Positions 12,849 to 23,869 of a DNA stretch of 64,000 bases are shown piece by piece. Positions within the stretch are counted from its first letter, which is position 1, and every line of letters starts with the position of its first letter. Below the pieces are notes generated by a model. It was not told the DNA's origin, did not search any database, and saw nothing but the letters and a program-made list of their open reading frames with translations. A program made the translations under genes and the position numbers. Source of the stretch: Fulvia fulva (lineage: Eukaryota > Ascomycota > Dothideomycetes > Mycosphaerellales > Mycosphaerellaceae); contig NC_063013.1 of assembly GCF_020509005.1 (NCBI RefSeq), forward strand, positions 4,650,001 to 4,714,000, written 5' to 3'.

Positions 12849-13082
12849 TGTTAAGAACATATAGGCCGTAGGACAAGTATGTAGGTGTAGGTGTGTTATA
12901 TAACTAGATCACGTGACTAGGGTTTACTAGCCTATAGGCTAGTAAACATCCGGACACCTAGCATCTATCTATACTAATACCGGCGATACTATATATAGAT
13001 ACACGCTATCCTATTAGGTCCTTCTTCGTCTTTCGTATAATCCGCCGTCTTCTACTACTACGTAACTCGTATCTATTTAATA
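12849..13082 (+). repeat. 3' LTR of copia element G
   Basis: A 234-bp LTR starting TGTTAAGAAC and ending in TA (CA after RIP). Its last 46 bp match the remnant at 3221-3266. It shares the TGTTAAGA start with the 235-bp LTR of copia H but is otherwise different, so these are two copia families. Confidence 0.85.
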
Positions 13083-16000
13083 CTATATTCTATTTAGCTT
13101 TCCGTAATATTACCTATATATACTTCCTCTACCGTAGCGCCGGGTCTACCTATAGTCCGAGGATCCTAAGCTAATTTACCGGATTAGTCGTATACTCCTA
13201 TATCTAGATAGAAGCTTATATATTATAGAACCGTAGCCGGCGCGTAAACTATATTAGATTGTACTTTTCTAGGGCAAACCGAGCCCTATACCTCCTAGCC
13301 TAGTCCTCGTAGATCTTGTGCTTCTCTTCTAGTAGCCTATAGTTCTTCTTAGTCGAGAAAGACTTCGCTAGGATGTTTATATCGTCTACGAAGCCGCTCG
13401 TAGCGGTGTTCTAGGATTCTAGGGCTAGGAGTAGCGTCGCTATAAAGAAGAGGAATAGGATAGGTACTAGCGTTTAGCCTTACGGGATTCTAGTATAGAC
13501 TACTTGAAATAAGCTTTTATACTAACCGACTAGGATCGAGGTGCTACGGTTTTAGAGGTAGGACCGTACGAAGTTAATAAGCCACTTAGGGAGTCCTTTC
13601 GACCTTAGGATATAGAGTAGCCGCGGGTATAATACGTAGTCGAAGGCTCCCGATATATCTAGACTAAGTAGGGATACTACCTTATCCCTATTCTTATACT
13701 AGATAGCCTTTACCTAAGAGTTAATAAGTTCTATCGCGGATAGCGTCGATCGCTATAGGCGCGTACCTATCTAGGTGTCCGGGAGTAGGGAGTATTCCTC
13801 TACCGCCTCGGAGAGTCTCGTTATAACTAGCTTCTAAAGCGCCTTCCTAAGAGTATTAAGGAGCGTAATTAGGCGGTACGACTTTACCTACGTATAGTCT
13901 TCCTTTTACGGCTTACGTAGGGCTACTATCGTCGATTGTTTAAATACTATCGGGTAGTATCCGGTCTATAGGTAGGCGTTAAAGATCGCTACGACTACTA
14001 GGGCTAGTTGATCTCTATACTTCTTTAGTAGCTCGTTTAGGATCCTATCCGGCCCCGGGGGTTTCTTCGCCGGTAACTTCCTAAGTATAGCGGCAACTTC
14101 TCCCTCGGACACCTCCTATTAGACCGCGATACTAGGGGCTAGCCGAGTAGAGCTGTTTATGTCGCTTAGATTAGCCTCGACTAGGGGCGGGAAGAACTTA
14201 CTAGCTAGTAGACGCGCCTTAGCCTCGGGGTCGCTAACCGGACTACTAGGCGATTATAGCGCTAGGATAGAGAAGGAGGGGCCCTATATAGGGTCCTATC
14301 GGGCCCATTTCGCTAGCTTCTATATCCTCGCTAGCTTGCTAGCGATTTCTTCTACTATAGCCCTCTAGCCGACTACTTTCTCCCTCCGTATTATAGCTTT
14401 CTTCTATTAGTATGCCTCCCTATATACGTTTTAGGCCTCCTCGCTATAGCTGCTCGTCTATACCCGGCGGGCTCTCCTTACTTCTCTTACTACCGTAGTG
14501 TACTTCGGCGTCTAGTATAGTTTAGACTATATCGTTAGTTAGGTAAGCGGAACGTAAAGTAAGGTCGCTTTTCTTATTTCGTCTATTAACCCTTAGACTG
14601 CCTCGTCTATCTCGTCTTTACTATTGTATTACTACTACGCAATCTAGACTAGCCTCTCGGAGTTATCGAGGTACGCCTAGATATTAGCCTAGTAGGCCTT
14701 TCCCTAGTTTAGCTTAGGGATTCTCGCTAGTATACGTTATATCTATATCGTAATAGAGGTCCTAACTAGTATATAGTCTAACGACGCCTCGAGTTTATAT
14801 TCGATCCTATAGTAGGTTACTATATAGTAGTAGCTATCTAAGATCTAGGAGAGGTCGATCGTGCCTTAGAGTCCCCCTCTCTTCTAGGTACCTAGGTACT
14901 TTAGGGTATTAAGGGTAATTACGTTACTCGCTATTAAGTCGATTACTTCGTCGGCTATAGGGTACGGCTATATAAGGCTTTCCTAGAAAGGGTAGTATAT
15001 ATTAAAGTCTCCTACTACGATGTGGTACCCTTGTCTCTTAAGCGTACTATCTAGGTGTCTATAGACCCTAAGGTCGCGGCTAGACCTCGAGGCTAGCGGT
15101 TATATATATAGGTTGTGTATCTAGGTACTACCTACGTAGAGGGAGGTAATATCGCCCCCGCCTTCTTCGTCTACGTAGTATACTACCTCCTAGTCGGATC
15201 CTAGTATGTCCTTACTAATATAGAAGTACGTACGGGGTCTACCGTCGCCTCGTAGGTATATCGTATAGCCTAGTAACTTATAGGTCGTTAGTCTCTTATA
15301 GTACGGGCTAATCTATAGCTCCTAGATTACTAGGACGTAGTAGACGTACCGGTCCGCCTCGTATAGGAAATGGTTCTAGACTATATCCTTGCTATAGTTA
15401 ATGTTATACTAGATAATACTAAGCGTGTCGAGGCTAGTTATCGTTATTAACAATTATTTCCTCTATAATATTGAATATCCTACTACCTTATACGTCCTAG
15501 TCTACGCCTATTAGCTATATACTAAAGGGGAGCCGGGCCTAGTTAGATTCCCTCGCCGTAGCTAGTAGAGTACGTAGCCTCCCGTACACCCTAGGCTACG
15601 TATCCTTAATATTATTCTCGGCCCTAGGGCGCTTATACCCGACCGCCGCTAGCTAGTTCCGATATAGACTAGCCTTACGGTCGCCGTAGAATCTTAGGGC
15701 GACGGTTCTATTTATGATTGCCTTGTTTTTCGCTAGTTTCCGCTATAGGCATTCCGGGCTATACGATAGGTAGTACCCCGGATAGTTCGCGTACCGCCTC
15801 GTAGCCAATATATAGTCCCTAGATATATAGTCTCCTATATAGTTCTAGTAGGCCTACTTGTTTATATACGTATAGGTTTAGTGTTTATACTATTAGCATT
15901 TGAAGTATTAGAGGACACGAAAGGATAGGGAGTACTTTTCTACTATCTTAAGGCTATATTACTAGATCAGGCCTTGTTCTATCGCTAGATCCGCCGCTTT

Positions 16001-16607
16001 CGCGTCTTATAGCTATACTATTAGCGCCGAGGCCTTCTTACCTTCTAGCCATTTCCTATAGAGCTAAGTCGCCTTCTAGATTAGAGAGTTAAGAGTGACC
16101 GGGTTGTCCTCTTAGAGAGCCCGTAGGTGACCTTAGTTAGTTAGGTCGAACTCTTTAGGTATATCGTAGACTAGGATCGTAAATTACTTCGTTAAGACCT
16201 TCGCTAATACCGCAACCTTAGATGCCTACTATAGCTATACCTCTAGGTGCCTCCTAGTAGTAGTAGAGCTAGTATAGATCTATAGAGTACCGTTAGACTA
16301 TTAGTTCACTACAACTACCCCTAGTTAATTAATTCGCTAGGCGAGCTCCTTATTCGATAGCTTCGTAGCTTCGGCCTAGTCTTCCTTTACTATAATACGG
16401 ATCGTAACTATATCGTACGTTAGGCGGGGGCCTAGTATCGATACCGCGACCGATACCTAGCTATAGGGGTATTGATTCCGGGTAGCCTTATTAATCGCCT
16501 AAGACGTCGTCCTTATTTCTTATTACCCTCTATAATACGACAGTATAAGCGCCGTACGTAGCTAAGTAATTATTACCTATAGAGACCGGTATAGGAGCTA
16601 ATCGTTA

Positions 16608-16612
16608 GTTTC
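16608..16612. repeat. Left 5-bp target duplication of solo LTR
   Basis: GTTTC, repeated at 16848-16852. The empty site with a single GTTTC is present in LINE-A copies A3 (near 36112) and A7 (near 63335, reverse complement). Confidence 0.9.
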
Positions 16613-16847
16613 TGTTAAGATATAGTATCTTAAAGGGAGTCAATAATTAGGAAGTAATCTAGTAGCCTAAGGTATCTACGATAACTTAGCTTATAGGGAG
16701 ATACCTTCTCTCCCCTTTAGCTTAGATAGACATCTAATATAATCAATATATTGGTTCCTAATATATTGCTATATACTCGTGCTATTAGTTGGTTAAAGAT
16801 TGATCTCTTACTCTACTCCGCTACTATCTACCCGTACCTATTTAATA
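16613..16847 (+). repeat. Solo LTR of the copia H family inside LINE A2
   Basis: A 235-bp LTR starting TGTTAAGATATAG and ending TTTAATA, with no internal retroelement sequence and a 5-bp duplication (GTTTC) on each side. It is the product of LTR-LTR recombination of a full copia H-type element. The same family forms the two LTRs at 23625-23859 and 29652-29886 and the solo LTR at 47965-48199. Confidence 0.93.
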
Positions 16848-17171
16848 GTTTCTATACTTTTTACGTCCTCTATAAGTTACTACTAGTTGTCTTAGGGGAG
16901 CTTCGCCTATAGAGCCGTAGGCGCCGGTAGTACCGTAGCCTAGGCTACTATTGCCTAGGAGTTACCTAATGTAGCTAGGCACCTCCGCGGCGTTTAGAGC
17001 TAAAGAAATAGGGTGAAGAGAACTTTAAGCTATCTAAATTAAATAAGGTAGAACTCCCCTAATTCTAGGGGCAGTGGCCTACTTTATAGATCGTTAGAAT
17101 AGCCTTGATAAGAGCTTTCGAATATGTCGTGTTTAGCGATATAAGGCGAAAATCTATTCGAAGTCTTGATT

Positions 17172-17278
17172 ACTTTCTAGTAATATATAATCGGCTTATA
17201 TATAGCCTCGGCGTACCTCGCGCTCCTCGTTCCTACGTACCTAGCTACTCTATATTAATACGGCTATAAACCGCTATA
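17172..17278 (+). repeat. Partial 5' LTR of gypsy C
   Basis: About 107 bp match the right part of the 3' LTR at 31756-31916, including the shared CGGCGTACCTCGCGCTCCTC and the end ACCGCTATA. The left part is missing where LINE A2 sits. The first dozen bases are only loosely alignable. Confidence 0.75.
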
Positions 17279-17299
17279 CTTAGCTAGGTCTCTATATCC

Positions 17300-20200
17300 G
17301 TAGAAGAGCTACGACGGGATCTATAAGTATATAGATTATTAATAACCATAATATGACATTATAGCGTACGTTAGAGAAAACGTACGACTCGGTATAAGAG
17401 ACTACTATCTTAGGCTAAGTAGTACCTAACGTAGTACGCCCTTAAGGATAACGAGGCTTACTACTAGCTATACGACTAGTAGTATAGCGCGAGTCTATAT
17501 ATAATATATAGACTCTAGGATAGATATAGTAGTAGTAGTAAACTACCGACAACGCCTTATAGTATAAACTCGAGAGCTTATAGCGACTAGTTACTTTACT
17601 ACCGCCTAAGTTTAACCTATACGACCTTCTTTCCGATAACGAGATCTAGAATGTCGATAGTATAGCTACGGCGGTAGTTAACTACGACGACGACGGCGCT
17701 ACTAAAGAAGGCAAAGGAGAGGAAGGTAAGACATAATAACAAGTCGCGAAGACCCTCTAAATCCCCGTTAACGACCTCCTATAACTCGATACCGATTGAC
17801 TCGTTAAGCTCGTATAGGAGCCTAAGAGGGCCGCGGCTATCTACTTTATCCTACGACGTACCGAGTAAGAGTATAGGAATATAGTATAAATAGCGACTAT
17901 ACTCTACGAGTAATTAGATAAAGTAGGGTAAGAGCTTAGGAGATAGAAGAGTCACAATTAGTAGATACGTAACGAGTACGATATACTAGTTAAGAATCGC
18001 AATATATAGAAGATATAGAAGGAGGATGCTATAAAGTACTGCGACACTTTCTAGAAGGACCTAGGTACGGTACGAGGAGAAATAGATTAGGCTAAGTAAT
18101 AGCTTACTTAGGTCTAGTAGGAACTCGATAACCTAAAGGCCTAACCTAGAGTATCCTTAAGTATAGTAATGACCGCCGAGATTAGGTTACTTACTATAAA
18201 GAACGACACCCTAAAGAAGTAAGCGAAGGAGGCACTTTAGTAGTTGTCTAATAACGACTCGAAGATCAAGGCCCTCGAATCTGACCTTAATATATATAGA
18301 TAGATAGATTATTTATTCGCCTGTTTTAGTACCCTATAGCCTATATAGGTCTCTCGCTATTTAGGTCTATTTATATAGGTAGGAAACCTAATTAACGGAT
18401 AAAAACCTCCTCGTCTTCCTTAATATATATAAGACAGAAGCCTAGACCTATTAGAGCGATATCGAGTAGCTTAATAAGTCGTAGTAAACTTAGGTAGATA
18501 ACCTTAAGAAGTAACTCGACGATTGCCGAGGCCGCTCTCGAGTACGATCCTTACTATATCGCGCTATATTATAGCGCCGTGCCCTATAAAACGGCCGGAC
18601 CCTATCTAAGGACAAGAATGATAATAGTAGAGCTAGTAGAGCTAGTAATAAGGACCGCGGTAATAAGTACGAGGATAAGGTAGCTCGCCGTACTACTAGA
18701 AAGAAAGCTAAGAAGTCTATACGTAAGCTAGATAATAGTAACGACTCCGATCTATTATCTAACGAGTTAGAGGAGGCCTCGGAGTCGGATAGTAATACTC
18801 GTACTTATCGCCGCTCTTCTAAGAAGAAGCTAGTCTACGACTTCGAGTCTCTAGTTAAGTATAATCCGGACCTTAGCTAGCCCTTTAAGACTTAGCGTAG
18901 TATAGATAAGCCTAAGAAGTTTATCGGTACTATTAATAGTAAGCTATCTAGACCCTCCCTTAAGAAGTTCTTCTCTGAGTTAGAGACTATTATCGACTAT
19001 ATAGTCTTCCGTAATAAGAAGGTAGTACTTAAGTTTATATACGACTTACTAGCCTCGCTAGGTAACGCCTAGGATTTAGTTAGACCTAAGATCCCTACTA
19101 TCTTAGGAAGCCTAACTAGTAGTAAGAAGACGTATAAGGGCCTTAACGTCCTAATTTAGGAACTTGCTAAGCAATATAGAGACCGTAACCTAGTCGGTAG
19201 GGCTCGTAACCGCCTAAACTATCTTAAGATAGATAATAAGGATAGCTTCTAGACCTTCTTCTCTAAGTAGCGCTAGAATGCTAACATCCTAGGCCTTAAG
19301 GGTAAAGATGTAATAGATAATCTATAACGTAAGCTAACTGTCCGCTACCTTAATAAGTATCTTAACTTCCGACCCTTATCGATAACTTAGATAATCGATA
19401 ACCTCTATTAAGTAGACGAAGACTTCAAGATTCTCGACGCCCTATACCCGCGCTCCGAGAAGCTAAAGGACGATAAGAAGGATAATAAGAATAAGGACGA
19501 TAAGCTAGTAGGCCTAGGCTCGGGCTTAGACTCTAATAAGCTAACCTATAAGGCCTAGTCTACCCGTCCTAAACCTTTTAAGAGTAATCTCGGCGAGACT
19601 ATAGACGAAGCTAAGAATACTCGTTATATACGTAAGAACCTCTATAAGAAATGTCGTAAGCCCGGTTACCGTCTATAGTAGCATACTTAAGAACTCTTTA
19701 AATACGAGATACTAGTACGTCCTAGTACTAACGCTAGCGGTACTACCGTTATACTACCGGCGGAAAATGCCTAGTCCGCTATTTAAGCGTAATAAGTAGT
19801 AGACATAAAGAGGAGAAGATACGATACGAGGAAGTACTACTAGTAGAGCTACTATAAGGGCTTGAGCTATTATTATATATTCTTAGAATAGTAGAAATAG
19901 AACATAACCCTATTATCGGCTTATACCTTATAATACTAGGGATAGCTAATAGGTAATATACATTTACTTTCCTTAATAATAGTACTAACTATAAATATAT
20001 CGACTTCTCCTATATATAAAAACATAATCTACCTCTAATTAAGCTTAATAACTTACTAACTCTCGAGTTAGTAAATAGATTAATAGCTAAAGAAATAATA
20101 GAATACCGTATAAACCTAGAACTTATACTTAGTAACGGTTATATAGAGATAAGAACTTTCTAGGTAACTTATCTTAAATACGATATCGTGCTCGGAAGGC

Positions 20201-20863
20201 CCTAGTACGACGAATACTAACTAGGTATCCACTTTGCCTCTAGTATAATAATACTTAACTCGAAGTACTATAAGGAATATTACCTATAGGATAGCAAGCC
20301 ATTTTAGGCCTAAAGTGTTAATAATAGAGGATAAGAGCCTATAGTTACTACGTAGAAGTTCGAGACTATATTACTAGTACGACTACCCTTCCGAGCTACT
20401 ATAGAGGAAGATAATAAAGGAGATCTAGTATAGATAATGACCTCCGGTACAATTATAAAGCCGCGTCCGCGCCTACGTACTTACTTAATATCGCCGTCGA
20501 CTACGCTACCCGCTAATAAAGTAACTATACCGATACTACCGGATATTAATATCTAGGAAGTTAGCGCGGAAGCGATCGAGAAGATAGCTAAGCGAAAGGG
20601 AGCCAAAGCCTATATAATGTTTATATTCGATAAGAATAAACCTTAGTAACTAGGGGATCTACGTATAATAGACCCTCTAGAAGCTTATACGATAAGTACT
20701 CGGAATATACGTAATGTCGTAACCTATATACCTAATACCGGCTATAGGATACTATCTAATAACAAGACTACTAAGCGGCTAGATATACGTATAGCGGCGT
20801 TTATACTAGTAGCGTAGCGCGTTAGTCCGATACTTTCCGCCTATAAGATATATACGTAGTCCG
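17300..20863 (+). pseudogene. Gypsy C gag and protease region
   Basis: A decayed gag. The charged, Lys/Glu-rich region at 17700-18300 continues after the LINE-F tail. The core capsid-like region lies at about 18840-19420. A zinc-knuckle remnant near 19640-19665 reads KCRKPGY, consistent with an original C-x2-C-x4-H-x4-C box. A protease-like region follows at about 19960-20300. TAG/TAA codons are frequent. LINE-I interrupts the frame at 20874, and the RT domain resumes at 22039 in the same frame: the join reads SDIDRFIEKK across the insertion. Confidence 0.78.
18285..18431 (-). mobile_element. 119-bp LINE-F 3' tail with 14-bp target duplication
   Basis: 18299-18417 is the reverse complement of the last 119 bp of LINE-F and matches 7183-7301 apart from RIP transitions. 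CCTTAATATATATA flanks it at 18285-18298 and 18418-18431. It is a severely 5'-truncated insertion in gypsy C gag. Confidence 0.92.
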
Positions 20864-20873
20864 ATATAGATAG

Positions 20874-22028
20874 ATAGATAGATATTTTATTAAGCTGTTA
20901 TAGTACCCTTTGGCCTATATAGCTATACTATCTTGTTTTCGTATATATAGAGGGGAAACCGTATTAGTAAAAACCCCTCCTGCTTCTCGCCTATCTTTTC
21001 CCCCTAGTTATCGTCTTAGATTTCCCTTATTAAGGGTACGCTAGTGTTATAGGCCTGCCCTAATAACTACCCTATCTACAACCCCCCTAGCTTCCGCCTC
21101 TTATCTATCTACTCCTCCGTCTCGCTAGCGAGGCTAAACTACTAGAGGTATCCCTACTATAGTATCTACTAAGAGATTCAGCGAATGTTACCTTTGTCCC
21201 TAATAATTCACTTATAGTCTCTCCTTCCCGCTTAGTGCCTCTAATTTCCCCTACCTCTCGCCTACTACGGGTATTGTAGTAGTATATATTCTAGGTTTTG
21301 CGATAGGTAGCTATACTAGTAGGCTAGGCTTTAGATATCTAGTACGCGTCTCCTAAATAGGTAGGACCTTAATCTAATATATTCGCACCTAATTTAGATC
21401 GCTATACTTGCTTCGGCCCTTATTAGGTCCCTATATAGCTAGTAATTATGTCTCTAGAAGGCTCGGAGTACTATCGGGCCTATTATCTTAGGGGGCTTCC
21501 TTTTCTAGTCCTACTCCTATAGGTAGTAAGGTTATCCTCTTTTTAGCTTGTCCTATATCCGGCCCCTCTCCGGTAGCGGCTTTCTATCTTATTCTTTACC
21601 TCCTAGATCGTAGTTTATACTAGGTAATCTATCGTCTTTACCGCGTATTAAATTTTTATTCCCTAGATATATTAGCTAATTAGTAGTATTCCCGTCTCTA
21701 TTTCTACCGTACTTATTAACATTGTCTTATATATGCCTAGTATCCTACGTAGGTTACCTACCTATGTCCTGTTTAGGGGTTACGCTATCCGTTTTAGGAT
21801 CGGCTTACCTACGCCTCCTATTCCCTAAATCTATGCCCCGTATAATATAGCTAGTCTAACGATCGCCTTATATACTTACCCTTACCTTATCGAATATTAC
21901 TCCCTATATAGACGCCGTAAGCCTCTTTATCGAGGCTTCGTTAACTTGCGCTCGACTCTAGGCTTTCTTAATCTATACGTTCTAGCTTAGCTTCGGGTCG
22001 AGCTAGATCCCTAGTACTCGTAGCTCTA
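20874..22028 (-). mobile_element. LINE-I fragment (5'-truncated Tad1-like LINE)
   Basis: The 3' part of a LINE family related to but distinct from A and F. The minus strand reads the region downstream of the RT catalytic box (ELRVLGIQLDPKLSQ near 21985-22030), and a 3' UTR with a GATA tail lies at the left end. ATATAGATAG flanks it at 20864-20873 and 22029-22038. Edges are uncertain by a few bases because the tail resembles the target. The same family occurs at 41033-42495 plus 45919-46000. Confidence 0.85.
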
Positions 22029-22038
22029 ATATAGATAG

Positions 22039-23619
22039 GTTTATAGAGAAGAAGGCGGAAGTTATCGATCTAAAGGATCACCTCCTACCTATCTGTTATA
22101 ACTTCGCGTATTGCTTCTTAAAGCAAGACGCGAAGGAGCTTCTACCTTACCGGCTAGGTATAGATTACGAGATTAAGCTTAAACCTAGCGCGACTCCTCT
22201 ATTTAGTAGACTATACCGTACATCAAACTAAGAAGATAAGATCATCGCCTATTAGGTCAACGAACAGCTTGCCTAGAAGGGTATACGCCGTTACTAAGGT
22301 AGAGTAGATGCCTCTTTACTAATCCTTATCGTCAAGAAACCCGGTAGAGGCCTACGAGTATATATCGACTATCGTAGTATAAACGAACGTACTATTAAGT
22401 CAAGATATCCGATTCCCCTTATATAGAATACTCTTAACCGTATCGTAGTAAAGAAGTACTTTACTAAACTCGATGTTATCGTAGCCTTTAATCGTATATA
22501 GATTACTAAAGGCTTAGAATAGCTAATAGCTTTTACTACGAGATATAGGTAGTTTAAATGCCTTATAATACCATTTAGTCTATATAACGCCCTAGGGACG
22601 TTTTAGTCTTATATTAACGATACCTTAAGGGAGTTCTTAGATAACTTCGCCTCGGTATACCTCGACGACATCTTAATATTTAGTGATACCTTAGAAGAAC
22701 ATGTCGAATATATAAAGAAGGTGCTCTAGAAATACGGCGAGGCCGGCCTACAACTCGACATTACTAAGTACGAGTTTTATACCTAATCTACTAAGTACTT
22801 AGGTCTTATTATTAGTAAGTACGGAGTCTTAATAGATCTAGCTAAGGTATAAGCGATACGAGAATAGGGTATACCGGCTAATATTAAAGATATCCTTACA
22901 TTTAATAGCTTCTCCGGTTTTTATCGGCGCTTTATTAAGGACTATAGTAAGATAGTACTACCTATAGTAAAGCTAACTAAGAAAGATACACCTTAGTAGT
23001 AGACCGAAGAGTGTTAAAAGGCCTTCGATAGGCTAAAGTAAGCGTTTACTAATATAGAAGGTACTGTCCTTATAATGTTCGTTCTAGGGCGTAGAACCGT
23101 CCTTAAAACAGATACTAGCGACTTCGTTACTACGGCGGTACTGTCTTAATACGATAAGAATAATATCTTAAGACCTATCGTATACTTATCTAAGAAAACA
23201 AGCCCGTAAGAATATAATTACGATATCTATAATAAGGAGATACTTACTATTATTAAAGCTTTCGAAGAATAGAAACCTAAGCTTATAGTAGGTAACATCG
23301 ATAAAGAATCCGACTTCAAAAACCTATAAGACCCGAGCGGCCGCCCTATACTCGTATATAGCGACTATAAGAACCTCGAGTACTTTATAAGTTCGAAATA
23401 GCTAAATCGTCGACAAGCGAGATAGGCCGAGTTCCTATTACAATTCTTCTTTAAGATCGTGTATAGACTAGGCGTATAAGGGGCAAAGCTAGATAGTCTT
23501 ATACGACGCTCTTAGGATATAATTCTATAAGATAAGTCCGACCCGAGGTATACTTAATAGGACCGGATCCTACTAAAACTGGAGCACTTCCTTTTAGTCT
23601 CTATAAGTACGATTCTTCG
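22039..23619 (+). pseudogene. Gypsy C reverse transcriptase and RNase H
   Basis: A well preserved gypsy RT. The YIDYRSINE block near 22358 and the catalytic YLDDILIF at 22658-22681 are intact. A polymerase thumb and the connection FYRRFIKDYSKI follow near 22918-22955. RNase H starts with a TDTSDF block near 23109. Stops are scattered at Gln or Trp positions. The region ends where copia H inserted, at the duplicated ACTAT (23620-23624). It would copy the retroelement RNA into cDNA inside the particle. Confidence 0.88.
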
Positions 23620-23624
23620 ACTAT
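23620..23624. repeat. Left 5-bp target duplication of copia H
   Basis: ACTAT, repeated at 29887-29891 directly after the other LTR. Gypsy C coding resumes there. Confidence 0.93.
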
Positions 23625-23859
23625 TATTAAATAGGTACGGGTGGATAGTAGCGGAGTAGAGTAAGAGATCAATCTTTAACTAACTAATAGCACAAGTATA
23701 TAGCAATATATCAGGAACTAATATGTTGATTATGTTGGATGTCTATCTAAGCTAAAGGGGAGAGAAGGTATCTCCCTATAAGCTGAGTCATCGTGGATAC
23801 CTCAGGCTACTAGATCACTTCCTAATTGTTGACTCCCTTTAAGATGCTACATCTTAACA
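23625..23859 (-). repeat. 3' LTR of copia H
   Basis: 235 bp; on the minus strand it starts TGTTAAGATGTAGC and ends in TATTTAATA. It differs from the partner LTR at 29652-29886 mainly by C/T and G/A transitions. Confidence 0.93.
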
Positions 23860-23869
23860 CTCCTACTTA

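Larger units (their letters stand above)
3221..13082 (+). mobile_element. Ty1/copia LTR retrotransposon G, interrupted by LINE-F
   Basis: This is a copia element in the order 5' LTR remnant, PBS, gag, protease, integrase, RT, RNase H, 3' LTR. LINE-F splits it at 7182/7183 and it resumes at 12111/12127. Joining the flanks restores the copia reading, and the target duplication ATAGTACCTAGATATA is present on both sides. The 3' LTR abuts LINE A2 in mid-gene, so G probably landed inside A2. RIP is heavy over the whole element. Confidence 0.92.
13083..17154 (-). mobile_element. LINE-A copy A2, RT to 5' end, with solo copia LTR inside
   Basis: This is the reverse complement of LINE-A from its 5' end (17154) into the region after RT (13083), where it is cut by copia G. 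Order on the minus strand: 5' leader, ORF1 with zinc-knuckle region, endonuclease, RT. The decayed Gag region is at about 15700-16500, endonuclease at about 14760-15460 and RT at about 13300-14150. RIP is heavy. A solo LTR interrupts the 5' leader at 16613-16847. The right end shares about 20 extra bp (GATTTTCGCCTTATATCGCT in LINE sense) with copy A3 and not with A5 or A7, which suggests a subfamily-specific 5' end. A2 appears to have landed in the 5' LTR of gypsy C. Confidence 0.88.
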